Source: Bacteroidota bacterium (GTDB lineage Bacteria > Bacteroidota > Bacteroidia > 2-12-FULL-35-15). From it: DNA of 64,000 nt. Position numbers and translations under genes: made by a program. The first letter of the stretch is position 1, and the number at the start of each line of letters is the position of its first letter. The notes beneath the pieces are model-generated. The model did no database searches. It was not told the origin of the DNA and was given only the letters and a program-made list of their open reading frames with translations. Below, piece by piece: positions 26,881 to 34,854 of the stretch. The DNA is taken from the NCBI GenBank assembly GCA_029237775.1, contig JAQZBR010000003.1, positions 62,001-126,000 on the forward strand. The letters run 5' to 3'.

Positions 26881-26916
26881 TAATATTGCGCCACAAACCA
26901 ATAAAACTCATAAAAA
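26881..26916 (+). promoter_or_regulatory. leader/promoter copy 1 of the small-lipoprotein array
   Basis: TAATATTG (26881-26888) resembles the -7 element and is followed by a leader that is nearly repeated at 27327-27364 before the second paralogue. A TTTG at 26852-26855 lies 25 bases upstream, longer than usual. Confidence 0.45.
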
Positions 26917-27123
26917 ATGAAAAAAGTATTATTCATTGCAGCTGTAGGAGTTATCTCTTTAGCTTCTTGTAAAAAAGATTACACTTGTGCTTGTAAAGAA
27001 AACGGTGTTACTTTCGGAACTTACACAGTTCACACTACAAAGAAAAAATCTAAAGATATGTGTGCTGATAACGAAGCTACATGGAAATCAGTTGCTCCAG
27101 ATGTAACTTGCGAGATCCAGTAA
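26917..27123 (+). CDS. four-cysteine small lipoprotein, paralogue 1
   Basis: This 68-residue protein has a lipoprotein signal (MKKVLFIAAVGVISLASC, lipid Cys18) and a mature part starting CKKDYTCAC. It shares with the next three genes the pattern lipid-Cys-KKD-x-x-C-x-C, a Lys-rich segment before a third Cys (KKSKDMC) and a final Cys near the end (TCEIQ). The four non-lipid cysteines could form two disulfides or bind metal. The Lys-Asp start of the mature chain could be a surface-export signal, which is an inference. It has its own terminator (27145-27176). Confidence 0.8.
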   Translation: MKKVLFIAAVGVISLASCKKDYTCACKENGVTFGTYTVHTTKKKSKDMCADNEATWKSVAPDVTCEIQ

Positions 27124-27144
27124 TCTTTATTTTTGCAATATTTC

Positions 27145-27176
27145 AAAACGTCCCGCATTTGCGGGACGTTTTGTTT
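27145..27176 (+). terminator. rho-independent terminator after paralogue 1
   Basis: A perfect 12-bp stem (27145-27156 with 27161-27172) and an ATTT loop end in TTTTGTTTTT. Confidence 0.92.
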
Positions 27177-27326
27177 TTATACAAACGATCATCTTTACTT
27201 GATTAATGACCTAATGGGGAAAATATTCACAGGGTGATTGAAATGTATCGCTTTGACTTTCAAATGTTTAGTGAAATGTTTTTTAAAAAATCTTACTAAT
27301 TTGTCAGAGTATGCACTATAAATCAC

Positions 27327-27364
27327 TAATATTGCCGCACAAACCAATCAAAACTCATACAACA
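27327..27364 (+). promoter_or_regulatory. leader/promoter copy 2 of the small-lipoprotein array
   Basis: TAATATTG (27327-27334) and the following leader repeat the sequence before paralogue 1 with few changes. TTTG at 27300-27303 lies 23 bases upstream. The duplication therefore included the promoter and leader. Confidence 0.5.
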
Positions 27365-27598
27365 ATGAAAAAAGTATTATTTACGGCAGCTGTTCTAGTT
27401 GCTTCTTTAGCTTCTTGTAAAAAGGATCATACATGTACTTGTACTACAACTACTTCAGGTTCTGGTGTAAGTGTAACTGGAGATCCAGTAGTTACTGAAT
27501 ATCCAAAATCTAAGAAAGCAGCAGCAAGAGCTCATTGCTTAAGCTACACTACAACCGGAAATGGTTATACATCAACAACTGACTGTGATTTAAAATAA
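27365..27598 (+). CDS. four-cysteine small lipoprotein, paralogue 2
   Basis: The frame is open further upstream, but the ATG at 27365 corresponds to the paralogues and follows the duplicated leader. The 77-residue protein has lipobox SLASC (Cys18), then CKKDHTCTC, a Thr/Ser-rich middle, KKAAARAHCLS and a terminal DCDLK. All four non-lipid Cys of the family are kept. The first 13 codons are nearly identical in DNA to those of paralogue 1. It probably heads an operon with paralogues 3 and 4 (gaps of 29 and 32 bases). Confidence 0.8.
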   Translation: MKKVLFTAAVLVASLASCKKDHTCTCTTTTSGSGVSVTGDPVVTEYPKSKKAAARAHCLSYTTTGNGYTSTTDCDLK

Positions 27599-27627
27599 TA
27601 CTAACTGAAATTTCAAAAAACAAAAAC

Positions 27628-27996
27628 ATGAAAAAAATAATATTATTCGCTGCAGTTATTTCTGCATTCTCTTTTGCTTCTTGCAAAAAAGACCGTTCTT
27701 GTACTTGTACTTCTACTTCTACAACAACTACTGTTTCTGATAAAGTTTATGATAACAATGCTAAGCCGGCAGTAAGCACAACAACTACTGATTCAAACGG
27801 TGGAACAGGTGTAATCATCTTCAATGACGCTAAAAAGAAAGATGCTAAAAAAGCATGTATCGATGAAACTAGCGAAAACGTTTATGAAGATAGCTACGAG
27901 TCATCTGATTTCGATTTCTCTACCTTTACTTCTTACCCGTATACAATGACAATTACATCAACTACAAACACTGAGAACAAGTGTAGCTTGAAATAA
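27628..27996 (+). CDS. four-cysteine small lipoprotein, paralogue 3 (long form)
   Basis: The 122-residue member has lipobox SFASC (Cys19), then CKKDRSCTC and a much longer Ser/Thr-rich central region. KKDAKKACIDE holds the third Cys, and a 45-residue acidic/aromatic insertion (residues such as YEDSYESSDFDFS) precedes the last Cys (KCSLK). Codon use is strongly biased to GCT, TCT, ACT and AAA, suggesting high expression. No separate promoter is visible in the 29-base gap upstream. Confidence 0.78.
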   Translation: MKKIILFAAVISAFSFASCKKDRSCTCTSTSTTTTVSDKVYDNNAKPAVSTTTTDSNGGTGVIIFNDAKKKDAKKACIDETSENVYEDSYESSDFDFSTFTSYPYTMTITSTTNTENKCSLK

Positions 27997-28028
27997 TCTT
28001 AATATTTAATCTTAAAAAAAAGAAACAC

Positions 28029-28241
28029 ATGAAAAAAGTTATATTTATAGCAATCGTTGCAGTAGCTTCTTTAGCTTCTTGCAAAAAAGACAGAGTTTGT
28101 ACTTGTACATCAGGTGGAACTGCTTATACTAAAACATTCACTAAAGCTAAGAAAGCAGATGCAAGAGCAGCTTGTTTAAGCACTACATCGGCAAGCACAA
28201 CTGGTGGTACTTCTTACGTTACTACTTGCGAGTTAAAGTAA
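28029..28241 (+). CDS. four-cysteine small lipoprotein, paralogue 4
   Basis: The 70-residue protein has lipobox SLASC (Cys18), mature start CKKDRVCTC, KKADARAACLS and a terminal TCELK. It is closest to paralogue 2 in the KKA-x-ARA-x-CLS block. It is the last gene of the array and is followed by a strong terminator at 28263-28292. Function is unknown; abundant small surface or periplasmic lipoproteins with paired cysteines are the simplest reading. Confidence 0.8.
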   Translation: MKKVIFIAIVAVASLASCKKDRVCTCTSGGTAYTKTFTKAKKADARAACLSTTSASTTGGTSYVTTCELK

Positions 28242-28262
28242 TCAGATCTTCTGATAAAAAAG

Positions 28263-28292
28263 AAAGCCTTTCCATTTGGAAAGGCTTTTCTT
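28263..28292 (+). terminator. rho-independent terminator after the lipoprotein array
   Basis: A perfect 11-bp stem (28263-28273 with 28278-28288) with an ATTT loop is followed by TTTTCTTTT. It also lies just beyond the 3' end of the convergent TPM gene. Confidence 0.9.
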
Positions 28293-28311
28293 TTGATAAT
28301 ATTTTGAGTGT

Positions 28312-29109
28312 CTACCATTTTCCTCCGGCACCACCACCACCGAATCCTCCGCCACCAAATCCACCGAATCCTCCACCGCCAAATCCACCGGATGAACCAC
28401 CGCCAAAACCACGGCTTCCGCCTAAAAGAGAACCGAGAAGAAAGCTTGATCCCATACTAAGGCCGCCACGACCACGTCCGCCTCTTCCACCCCCACGTTT
28501 GATACTAATGATGATAAAAATAATTGCTATCAACAGCCAGAAAGCCATTCTGCTTTTACCGCCCGTTTGTTTTTTATGTTTAGCTCCATACTGATCAGAG
28601 TTGTACTCTCCCTGAGCAATAGCCATTAAGGCATCCGTTGTTTTATCCAAAGCCCGGTAGTAATTTCCTGCTTTAAGATCAGGAAGTAATTCGTTTTCTT
28701 CGATCTGTCTGCATGTAAGATCGGGAAGTGCGCCTTCTAAGCCATAACCGGTTTGGATCCTGTAATCGCGCTGGCCTTGTCCGCCACCTGTAGTAATAAG
28801 AATAACTATTCCGTTATCAAACTTAGCCTGGCCGATCCCCCATTTTTGTCCCAAGCGAGTAGCATAATCCCAAGCCTCCATACCATTAACGTCATTTACT
28901 ATTACAATAGCGATCTGGTTGGAAGTCTTGTTTGCGAAATTACTAAGCTTTTGTTCAAGCTGTTGCTGCTCTGAGGCAGTTAAGAATCCCCCTGTGAGGT
29001 CGTTCACCAATCTTGGGGGATTAGGTCTATCGGGAATTCCATCACTTTGTCCGAAAACTGACAAGGAGAAAAGGGTCAATAGAACAAGACTGAAATATTT
29101 TTTGAACAT
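28312..29109 (-). CDS. TPM-domain (YgcG-like) protein with Gly-rich tail
   Basis: The 265-residue protein has a signal peptide (MFKKYFSLVLLTLFSLSVFG), a TPM domain (about 33-165) with NDLTGGFLTASEQQQLEQKL, QIAIVIVNDVNG, NGIVILITTGG and IQTGYGLEGALPD, one membrane helix (MAFWLLIAIIFIIISI, about 188-203) and a C-terminal tail of Gly with Arg, Phe and Ser. TPM domains occur in plant thylakoid phosphatase/PSII repair proteins and in bacterial membrane proteins of unclear role. It lies 28 bases after a second TPM gene, downstream of lemA, an association seen in many genomes. Confidence 0.9.
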   Translation of the reverse strand: MFKKYFSLVLLTLFSLSVFGQSDGIPDRPNPPRLVNDLTGGFLTASEQQQLEQKLSNFANKTSNQIAIVIVNDVNGMEAWDYATRLGQKWGIGQAKFDNGIVILITTGGGQGQRDYRIQTGYGLEGALPDLTCRQIEENELLPDLKAGNYYRALDKTTDALMAIAQGEYNSDQYGAKHKKQTGGKSRMAFWLLIAIIFIIISIKRGGGRGGRGRGGLSMGSSFLLGSLLGGSRGFGGGSSGGFGGGGFGGFGGGGFGGGGAGGKW

Positions 29110-29137
29110 TCTTTTAGATTTAAATTAGGAAAGAACC

Positions 29138-29575
29138 CTATTGATTAAAGGTTACTTCATTACTCAACTCATCTGTATCATCCGTAGCAAGAGGGAAATG
29201 GTTCTTCAGTTTTTCACCGGCCAACCCGATTCCTGTGCAAAGACCTTCTGTAAAAAGTCCTTGTTTAAAATAGGTAAGCATGGTTTCTTTAATATTATCC
29301 CAAAATCCGGGTTCCACTTTTTCGTTGATCCCCTTGTCGCCAATGATAGCGAAAAGCTGATCACTCACAGCGAGATAAAAGAGAACACCATTTTTGAGTT
29401 TGGTCTCGTCCATTTTAAGTTCCTTGAATTTCATCGCAGCCTGAAATAGAACGTCTTCTTTGCATGTGTCGTCAATATGGACGCGGATTTCTCCGGAAGT
29501 GTTTAATTCTGCCGCTGCAATAGCATCCATTATTGCTTGTTGTTGCTCGCTTGAGAAGAAGGTTCTTGCACTCAT
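29138..29575 (-). CDS. short TPM-domain protein
   Basis: The 145-residue protein is a TPM domain without signal peptide or tail: FFSSEQQQAIMDAIAAAE, TSGEIRVHIDD, KNGVLFYLAVSDQLFAIIGDKGINEKV and FTEGLCTGIGLAGEKL. It may act in the cytoplasm or with its membrane-bound neighbour. A terminator-like hairpin (29609-29641) separates it from lemA upstream, so expression may be attenuated. Confidence 0.88.
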   Translation of the reverse strand: MSARTFFSSEQQQAIMDAIAAAELNTSGEIRVHIDDTCKEDVLFQAAMKFKELKMDETKLKNGVLFYLAVSDQLFAIIGDKGINEKVEPGFWDNIKETMLTYFKQGLFTEGLCTGIGLAGEKLKNHFPLATDDTDELSNEVTFNQ

Positions 29576-29608
29576 TTTTAAGATGTGAAAGGTGAGTTTG
29601 TAATGTGA

Positions 29609-29641
29609 TAAAAAAGGCAGGATCTGAAAACAGATCCTGCC
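29609..29641 (-). terminator. terminator/attenuator between lemA and the TPM genes
   Basis: On the minus strand an 11-bp perfect stem (29641-29631 with 29626-29616) with a TTTT loop is followed by six T residues (29615-29610). It starts nine bases after the lemA stop. Confidence 0.88.
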
Positions 29642-29649
29642 TGATAAGA

Positions 29650-30261
29650 TTATTTCTTTTCTTTTTCTCGCATATTTTGGATGTCAGGTGCCGTTTCTGC
29701 GCCTTCCTGTGCTTCAAAGTAACCGCGCTTCTGGAATCCGAAGAGTCCCGCATAAATGTTCTTAGGGAATCTTCTTATATAGGTATTGAATTCCTGAGCC
29801 ACTTCATTAAATCGTCTGCGTTCGGTTGCGATACGGTTTTCCATACCTTCATATTGGGCCTGGAAATCGCGGAAAGCTCCAACCGTTTGCAGTTGAGGAT
29901 AATTCTCAGCAACTGCCATTAAACGTCCTAAAGACGATCCGAATGCATTCTGAGCCTTTTCAAACTCTGCAATCTTTTCAGGAGTAAGGTTGTCAGCATT
30001 GATCTGAATGCTTGTCGCCTTAGCTCTTGCTTCCATTACTTCCTTTAATGTTTCTCTTTCAAAATCGGCAGAACTTTGAACGATTGCAAAGAGATTTTTG
30101 GTTTTATCCATACGTGCCTGGTATGCAACTTCAACCTGCTGCCATTGTCCGGTCACACCTTCATCCATGGTAGCCATTGTATTATAAGAATTGCATCCAT
30201 TCATTACAAGCAATAGGATAACACCTACCACCACTAAAAGAATAATTGTACCTTTTTTCAT
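29650..30261 (-). CDS. lemA: LemA family protein
   Basis: The 203-residue protein has an N-terminal membrane segment (4-22) ending in MNGCNSYN, which could be a lipobox at Cys23, then the antiparallel helical LemA domain. Typical stretches are YNTMATMDEGVTGQWQQVEVAYQARMD and ENYPQLQTVGAFRDFQAQYEGMENRIATER-type sequence, followed by RRFPKNIYAGLFGF. Function is not established beyond envelope association. It is upstream of two TPM genes, with a terminator between. Confidence 0.93.
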   Translation of the reverse strand: MKKGTIILLVVVGVILLLVMNGCNSYNTMATMDEGVTGQWQQVEVAYQARMDKTKNLFAIVQSSADFERETLKEVMEARAKATSIQINADNLTPEKIAEFEKAQNAFGSSLGRLMAVAENYPQLQTVGAFRDFQAQYEGMENRIATERRRFNEVAQEFNTYIRRFPKNIYAGLFGFQKRGYFEAQEGAETAPDIQNMREKEKK

Positions 30262-30365
30262 TTGTTTGTTTTTGTTTTGGTTAAGTACGCGCCTTTGGTC
30301 AAAGTATGTACCATAGGTCTAACTGTGACATGCTGACGAATTTTGTCAGGAAAACTGATGCTTTA

Positions 30366-32228
30366 TTAGTCGATCAATTCCACGCTGCGCTTAATGAAAC
30401 GGGTTAACTCTTCCCCTTTTAAAAGGCCTTGGGAGAGCATTGCCAAATCAGCAGTCTGCTTTGTCAGTTCTTTTTGTTTCGCCTCATCCTTCTCGTTCAG
30501 TATTTTCGTGATCAAAGGATGGTTGCTGTTGACAACCAGGTTATGCATGTCAGGCATTGAACCGTAAAAATTCATTCCACCACCACCCATCGCGCTCATG
30601 TCTTTCATTCTTCTCATAAATTCAGGTTTGGTTATGATCATAGGGGCATCTTTTTCACTTAAGCTTTCGAACTGAACAGTGAACTTTTCTTTTGCTACCA
30701 CAGATTCAACCACAGGCTTTAATTTGTTCTGATCTTCTTCGCTTAGTTTAGATGGCTGAGAATCTTCTTTTTTGATGAGCTTATCAATGGTGTCTGAATC
30801 AACCCGCACAAATGAGGTATTCTCAAGCTTAGACTCCAGTTGGTTAATGTAGTGAGGATCTATCGGACTGTCAAATACAAGCACATCATACGCGCGGTCT
30901 TTTGCTGTCTGAATAAAGCTGTGCTGCTCATCTATATTAGTTGTGTAAAGATAAACTGTGCGTTTATCCTTATCTGTTTGAAGCGCTTTTACTTTTTCAG
31001 CATATTCTTCAAAGGTAAACATCTTGCCATCTGAATTTTTCAGCAAAGCAAACTTCTGAGCTTTCTCATAAAATTTATCTTCGGAAAGCATGCCATATTG
31101 AACAAACACTTTAATGTCTTCCCATTTGGATTCGAAGTCCGCGCGGTCTTTTTTAAAGATCTCTTCCAGTTTATCAGCAACCTTTTTAGTAATATGTGCA
31201 GAGATCTTTTTTACGTTTCCGTCACTTTGCAAATAGCTGCGGCTCACATTTAACGGAATATCCGGTGAGTCGATCACACCCTGAAGAAGTGAAAGGAAAT
31301 CAGGAACGATGTTCTCAACAGAATCCGTCACAAACACCTGGTTGCTGTATAGCTGGATCTTATCCTTCTGCATCTCAAAAGCTTTTTTCAATTTCGGGAA
31401 ATACAGGATGCCGGTAAGGTTGAAAGGATAGTCAACGTTGAGGTGAATGTGGAAAAGAGGATCTTCAAAATTCATCGGATATAACTCGCGATAGAATTTT
31501 TTATAATCCTCGTCCTTAAGGTCTGCCGGCTTTTTAGTCCATGCCGGAGATGGATTGTTGATGATATTGTCAACTTCAACTTCCGTATCTTTTTCACCTT
31601 CTTTTTTAGTTCCGAATTTAATTTCGACAGGTAGAAACTTGCAGTATTTAGTAAGTAAAGTGTTGATGCGGTATTGTTCAAGGAACTCTTCCGAATCTTC
31701 GGCTATGTGAAGAACGATATCTGTTCCGCGTTCTGCTTTCGCGCTTTCTTCTAATTTATATTCAGGGCTTCCGTCACATTCCCAGCGAATTGCTTGAGCG
31801 CCTTCCTTATGGGATAATGAATAGATCTCCACTTTTTTCGCAACCATGAATGCCGAATAGAATCCAAGTCCGAAATGGCCAATGATAGCATTCGCTTCAG
31901 GTGTTTTATCTTTATATTTGTTTACAAACTCTTCCGCACCGCTGAAAGCGATCTGAGTGATATATTTTTCAATTTCCTCTGCGGTCATACCGATACCTTT
32001 GTCTTTAATGGTAAGGGTTTTTGCCTCTTTATCAATTACTACTTCCACTTTAAGATCGCCAAGTTCCGCTTTGGATTCCCCTAATGCGACAAGTGTTTTA
32101 AGCTTTTGGGTAGCATCTACGGCATTGGATACAAGCTCACGAAGGAAGATCTCGTGATCGCTGTAAAGAAACTTCTTGATGATCGGGAAAATGTTTTCGG
32201 TCTGTACGTTAATCTTTCCTGTTGACAT
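30366..32228 (-). CDS. htpG: molecular chaperone HtpG (Hsp90)
   Basis: The 620-residue protein is a full-length bacterial Hsp90. The GHKL ATPase domain shows FLRELVSNAVDATQKL (Glu and Asn for ATP/Mg), KDKGIGMTAEEI and IGHFGLGFYSAFMVA. The middle domain has NVSRSYLQSDGNVKKIS with the catalytic Arg, and the C-terminal dimerisation domain is complete. It folds and stabilises client proteins under stress. The gene is monocistronic; the 244-bp gap 32229-32472 upstream shows no further gene. Confidence 0.97.
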   Translation of the reverse strand: MSTGKINVQTENIFPIIKKFLYSDHEIFLRELVSNAVDATQKLKTLVALGESKAELGDLKVEVVIDKEAKTLTIKDKGIGMTAEEIEKYITQIAFSGAEEFVNKYKDKTPEANAIIGHFGLGFYSAFMVAKKVEIYSLSHKEGAQAIRWECDGSPEYKLEESAKAERGTDIVLHIAEDSEEFLEQYRINTLLTKYCKFLPVEIKFGTKKEGEKDTEVEVDNIINNPSPAWTKKPADLKDEDYKKFYRELYPMNFEDPLFHIHLNVDYPFNLTGILYFPKLKKAFEMQKDKIQLYSNQVFVTDSVENIVPDFLSLLQGVIDSPDIPLNVSRSYLQSDGNVKKISAHITKKVADKLEEIFKKDRADFESKWEDIKVFVQYGMLSEDKFYEKAQKFALLKNSDGKMFTFEEYAEKVKALQTDKDKRTVYLYTTNIDEQHSFIQTAKDRAYDVLVFDSPIDPHYINQLESKLENTSFVRVDSDTIDKLIKKEDSQPSKLSEEDQNKLKPVVESVVAKEKFTVQFESLSEKDAPMIITKPEFMRRMKDMSAMGGGGMNFYGSMPDMHNLVVNSNHPLITKILNEKDEAKQKELTKQTADLAMLSQGLLKGEELTRFIKRSVELID

Positions 32229-32472
32229 ATTTTTAAGGTTTGTTGTTTATTATTTGTTGTTTAAATATTCTGTTAGTTGCTCAAAATTCAGTTTAACCAT
32301 TGATTATTGCCAACTCTTTATTTTGCCTACTGCCCACTCTCTATTTTTCAATTGTTTTTAATGGCTGCAAGTGTTTTCAAAGCATGTGCCAGTGGGGTAT
32401 TTCTGACAGTTTGGCGCAGTACATTCGTTTAATGATTACAATAGTTAAAGATAAACTGTTACTTTTGACAGA

Positions 32473-33396
32473 ATGCCTGTTAACGTATCTAAAATAGCAA
32501 CTCTTAAAGGCCATACTGGTTCTGTGTATACCCTTGCGGAAGGAATATCCGAATCCACATTTTTTACCGGAAGCAGCGATCATTATGCAGCTTTATGGAG
32601 CCTTGAGAAGCTGGAGCAAGAAAATTTCGCTGCTAAGTTTCCCGCCATCATTTATGCCTTGTGTCATATCCCTGAAAAAGGGCTTTTAATAGCAGGAACT
32701 GCTGCAGGAAGTATTCATGTACTTGATCTGGAAAAGAAGCAGGAGATCAAATCGCTCGTACACCACACAGGCCCGGTTTTCGATATTAAATACTCGCTTG
32801 AGTCCAAATGCTTTTATTCCGCTTCAGGTGACGGTAATTTTGCAATCTGTTCTCTGGAGAGCCTTTCGTTGATTAAAATTAAAAAACTCTGCGGGGAGAA
32901 AGTGAGAAGCATTGATGTTCATCTTCCTTCTTCGCAAATCGCGGTAGCCTCAGGTGATTGCATGATTAGAGTGTTTGATCTGAACACTCTTGATGAAAAG
33001 CATTCCTTTAAAGCGCATGATCTTTCTTCCAACATAGTCAGATATTCTCCTGACGGTAATTTTTTATTCACCGGTGGGAGGGATGCTTATCTCAATGTCT
33101 GGGATGCTAAAAGCTATACACTTATTAAAAGTATTGCTGCGCATAATTTCGCGGTGTATGATATTGTATTCAGTCCTGACGGTAAACTCTTCGCAACAGC
33201 AAGCCGCGACAAGACTTTTAAGATCTGGGATATGAATACCCTTGAAGTGTTAGTGAGGGTCAACAAAGAAAATTATGAAGGACATTCCAATTCAGTAAAC
33301 AAGCTGATCTGGAGCAAGTATAAAGACTATTTGATCAGCACCGGTGATGACCGTATGATCATGATCTGGAATATAGTGCACCAGGCGGAACACTAA
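32473..33396 (+). CDS. WD40 repeat protein
   Basis: The 307-residue protein has about seven WD40 blades. Clear GH-to-WD units are KGHTGSVYTLAEG with SDHYAALWSLE, FTGGRDAYLNVWD, AAHNFAVYDIVFSPDGKLFATASRDKTFKIWD and GHSNSVNKLIWS with DRMIMIWN. It has no signal peptide or partner domain and is probably a cytoplasmic scaffold. TACTTTTG (32460-32467) lies five bases before the ATG, so the transcript may be almost leaderless. The ECF sigma gene follows after 47 bases and has its own promoter-like box. Confidence 0.88.
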   Translation: MPVNVSKIATLKGHTGSVYTLAEGISESTFFTGSSDHYAALWSLEKLEQENFAAKFPAIIYALCHIPEKGLLIAGTAAGSIHVLDLEKKQEIKSLVHHTGPVFDIKYSLESKCFYSASGDGNFAICSLESLSLIKIKKLCGEKVRSIDVHLPSSQIAVASGDCMIRVFDLNTLDEKHSFKAHDLSSNIVRYSPDGNFLFTGGRDAYLNVWDAKSYTLIKSIAAHNFAVYDIVFSPDGKLFATASRDKTFKIWDMNTLEVLVRVNKENYEGHSNSVNKLIWSKYKDYLISTGDDRMIMIWNIVHQAEH

Positions 33397-33443
33397 TTTT
33401 CTTTAATCGAATTGATTAAAAAATAGATTCTATATTTGTCCTG

Positions 33444-33995
33444 ATGCACACAGGGCAGCTCCCTTCTTTTAGTGAGATCTACGAAACGTATAAGGATAAA
33501 GTCTTTAATACGGTAATAAGCTATTTGCAAAACCAGGAGGATGCTGAAGAGGTGACCCAGGATGTATTTGTCGAAGTGCATCGGTCGCTTCAGTCTTTTG
33601 AAGGAAAATCTTCCGTTGGTACCTGGATCTATAAGATCTCAATTAACAAATCTCTTGATTTCATCAGAAGTAAGAATAGGAAAAAGCGCTTTGCATTTAT
33701 AACAAACCTTTTTGATGAGAAAGGGGATGTAAAACATGAGCAGACTGATTTTAATCATCCCGGTATTAAGCTCGAAAACAAAGAAAACGCGGCTTTACTT
33801 TTCAAGACCATCAACGAGCTTCCCGAAAATCAAAGAACAGCATTTATTCTTGCAAAGGTGGAAGGGCTAAGTTATAGTGAGATATCGCAGGTCATGGATC
33901 TGAGCAACTCCGCAGTGGAATCGCTCCTCGTTCGGGCTAAACAGAATCTTCAAAAAAAATTATCAAATTATTTTTCAAACGAGCGCAGGGTTTAA
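33444..33995 (+). CDS. ECF-type RNA polymerase sigma factor
   Basis: The 183-residue protein has sigma region 2 (about 20-90: EEVTQDVFVEVHRSLQSFEG, WIYKISINKSLDFIRS) and region 4 (about 125-175: LPENQRTAFILAKVEGLSYSEISQVMD with the helix-turn-helix). It would direct RNA polymerase to an extracytoplasmic stress regulon. TATATTTG at 33431-33438 lies five bases before the ATG. The next two genes encode a single-pass protein and a CpxP-like sensor, an arrangement comparable to metal-sensing sigma/anti-sigma/sensor systems. Confidence 0.93.
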   Translation: MHTGQLPSFSEIYETYKDKVFNTVISYLQNQEDAEEVTQDVFVEVHRSLQSFEGKSSVGTWIYKISINKSLDFIRSKNRKKRFAFITNLFDEKGDVKHEQTDFNHPGIKLENKENAALLFKTINELPENQRTAFILAKVEGLSYSEISQVMDLSNSAVESLLVRAKQNLQKKLSNYFSNERRV

Positions 33996-34013
33996 AATTA
34001 ATCATCGTCTAAA

Positions 34014-34307
34014 ATGAAAATGGAACAGGAAAAGAAAATAGAGGAGATCATGAACAGTTTTGACGGTATGCGCAGAGCGCAGCCGAGCCCTTTTATTTAT
34101 TCAAAAATTCTGCAGCGTATTGAAGGATATAACAAAGAATATTCAAACACAAGACTGGTTTGGCTTGCAGCTGCATCTTTTGCTATTCTTATAATATTAA
34201 ACTTCTTAGTGATCAAAAATACTGTCGCAGACAAAAAGATGAGTAGCATAGAATCCCAAAGTCAAGGATACAATCTGGTGAATGTAAATACAGTAAATTA
34301 TAACTAA
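34014..34307 (+). CDS. single-pass anti-sigma-like membrane protein
   Basis: The 97-residue protein has a 48-residue N-terminal hydrophilic part rich in charged residues (EEIMNSFDGMRRAQPSPFIYSKILQRIE), one membrane helix (49-67) and a short outer part. Size, topology and position directly after an ECF sigma gene suggest an anti-sigma factor, although no zinc-binding ZAS motif is present. Its stop codon overlaps the ATG of the next gene by one base (TAATG), so the two are translationally coupled. Confidence 0.75.
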   Translation: MKMEQEKKIEEIMNSFDGMRRAQPSPFIYSKILQRIEGYNKEYSNTRLVWLAAASFAILIILNFLVIKNTVADKKMSSIESQSQGYNLVNVNTVNYN

Positions 34308-34789
34308 TGGAACGATCAAAATTATTAACGATAGCCGTGATCGGACTGTTGGTTCTGAATCTTGGAACGCTTGGTGTTCTGTTTTTTGGAAAACATACAC
34401 CCGGCCCCGGACATCATAGGCCACCCCTGAATGAAGGACCGCGTCAAATAATAATTGACAGACTTCATTTTAATTCTGAACAGCAGAAACAATATGAAGC
34501 ATTGATAGATATTCATCAGAAGAAGAACAGGGAATTGAATGATAATGCAAGGAGGCTCCATGATGAGCTATTTGGATTGCTCGCCAACGATACAGCGGAT
34601 AATGCAAAGGCAGACAGCCTCATGAAGCTGATCGGAGAAAACCAACTTGCAATGGATAAATTGAATTATTCTCACTTTACCGATATCAAAACGATCTGTA
34701 AGCCTGAACAGCTGGATGACTTTAAAGAGTTGGCTGAGGATCTTGCCGGTCTCTTCGGACCAAAAGGTCCGCGCCCCCCTGCAAAATAA
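34307..34789 (+). CDS. CpxP/Spy-like periplasmic (heavy-metal) sensor protein
   Basis: The 160-residue protein is anchored by one N-terminal helix (8-28), followed by a HTPGPGHHRPP segment with three His that could bind metal. A helical domain FNSEQQKQYEALIDIHQKKN with further amphipathic helices resembles the Spy/CpxP/ZraP periplasmic sensors, whose relatives (CnrX, NccX) hold an anti-sigma factor until Ni, Co or Cu binds. With the preceding sigma and anti-sigma-like genes it forms a likely metal- or stress-sensing unit. Confidence 0.8.
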   Translation: MERSKLLTIAVIGLLVLNLGTLGVLFFGKHTPGPGHHRPPLNEGPRQIIIDRLHFNSEQQKQYEALIDIHQKKNRELNDNARRLHDELFGLLANDTADNAKADSLMKLIGENQLAMDKLNYSHFTDIKTICKPEQLDDFKELAEDLAGLFGPKGPRPPAK

Positions 34790-34854
34790 TTTTATAAGAA
34801 CCGCAGGTTAATTTTAAAATGGGCGTCTAAAGAATCACAGAACAAAAATAAATT

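Noticed and set aside
28172..28594. Plus-strand proline-rich open frame
   Set aside because: It is the antisense of the glycine-rich tail of the TPM gene and also spans the end of the last lipoprotein gene and its terminator.
32229..32472. Possible small gene or RNA between htpG and the WD40 gene
   Set aside because: The short frames there have no start context or plausible composition, and the T-rich low-complexity stretch shows no stable structure.
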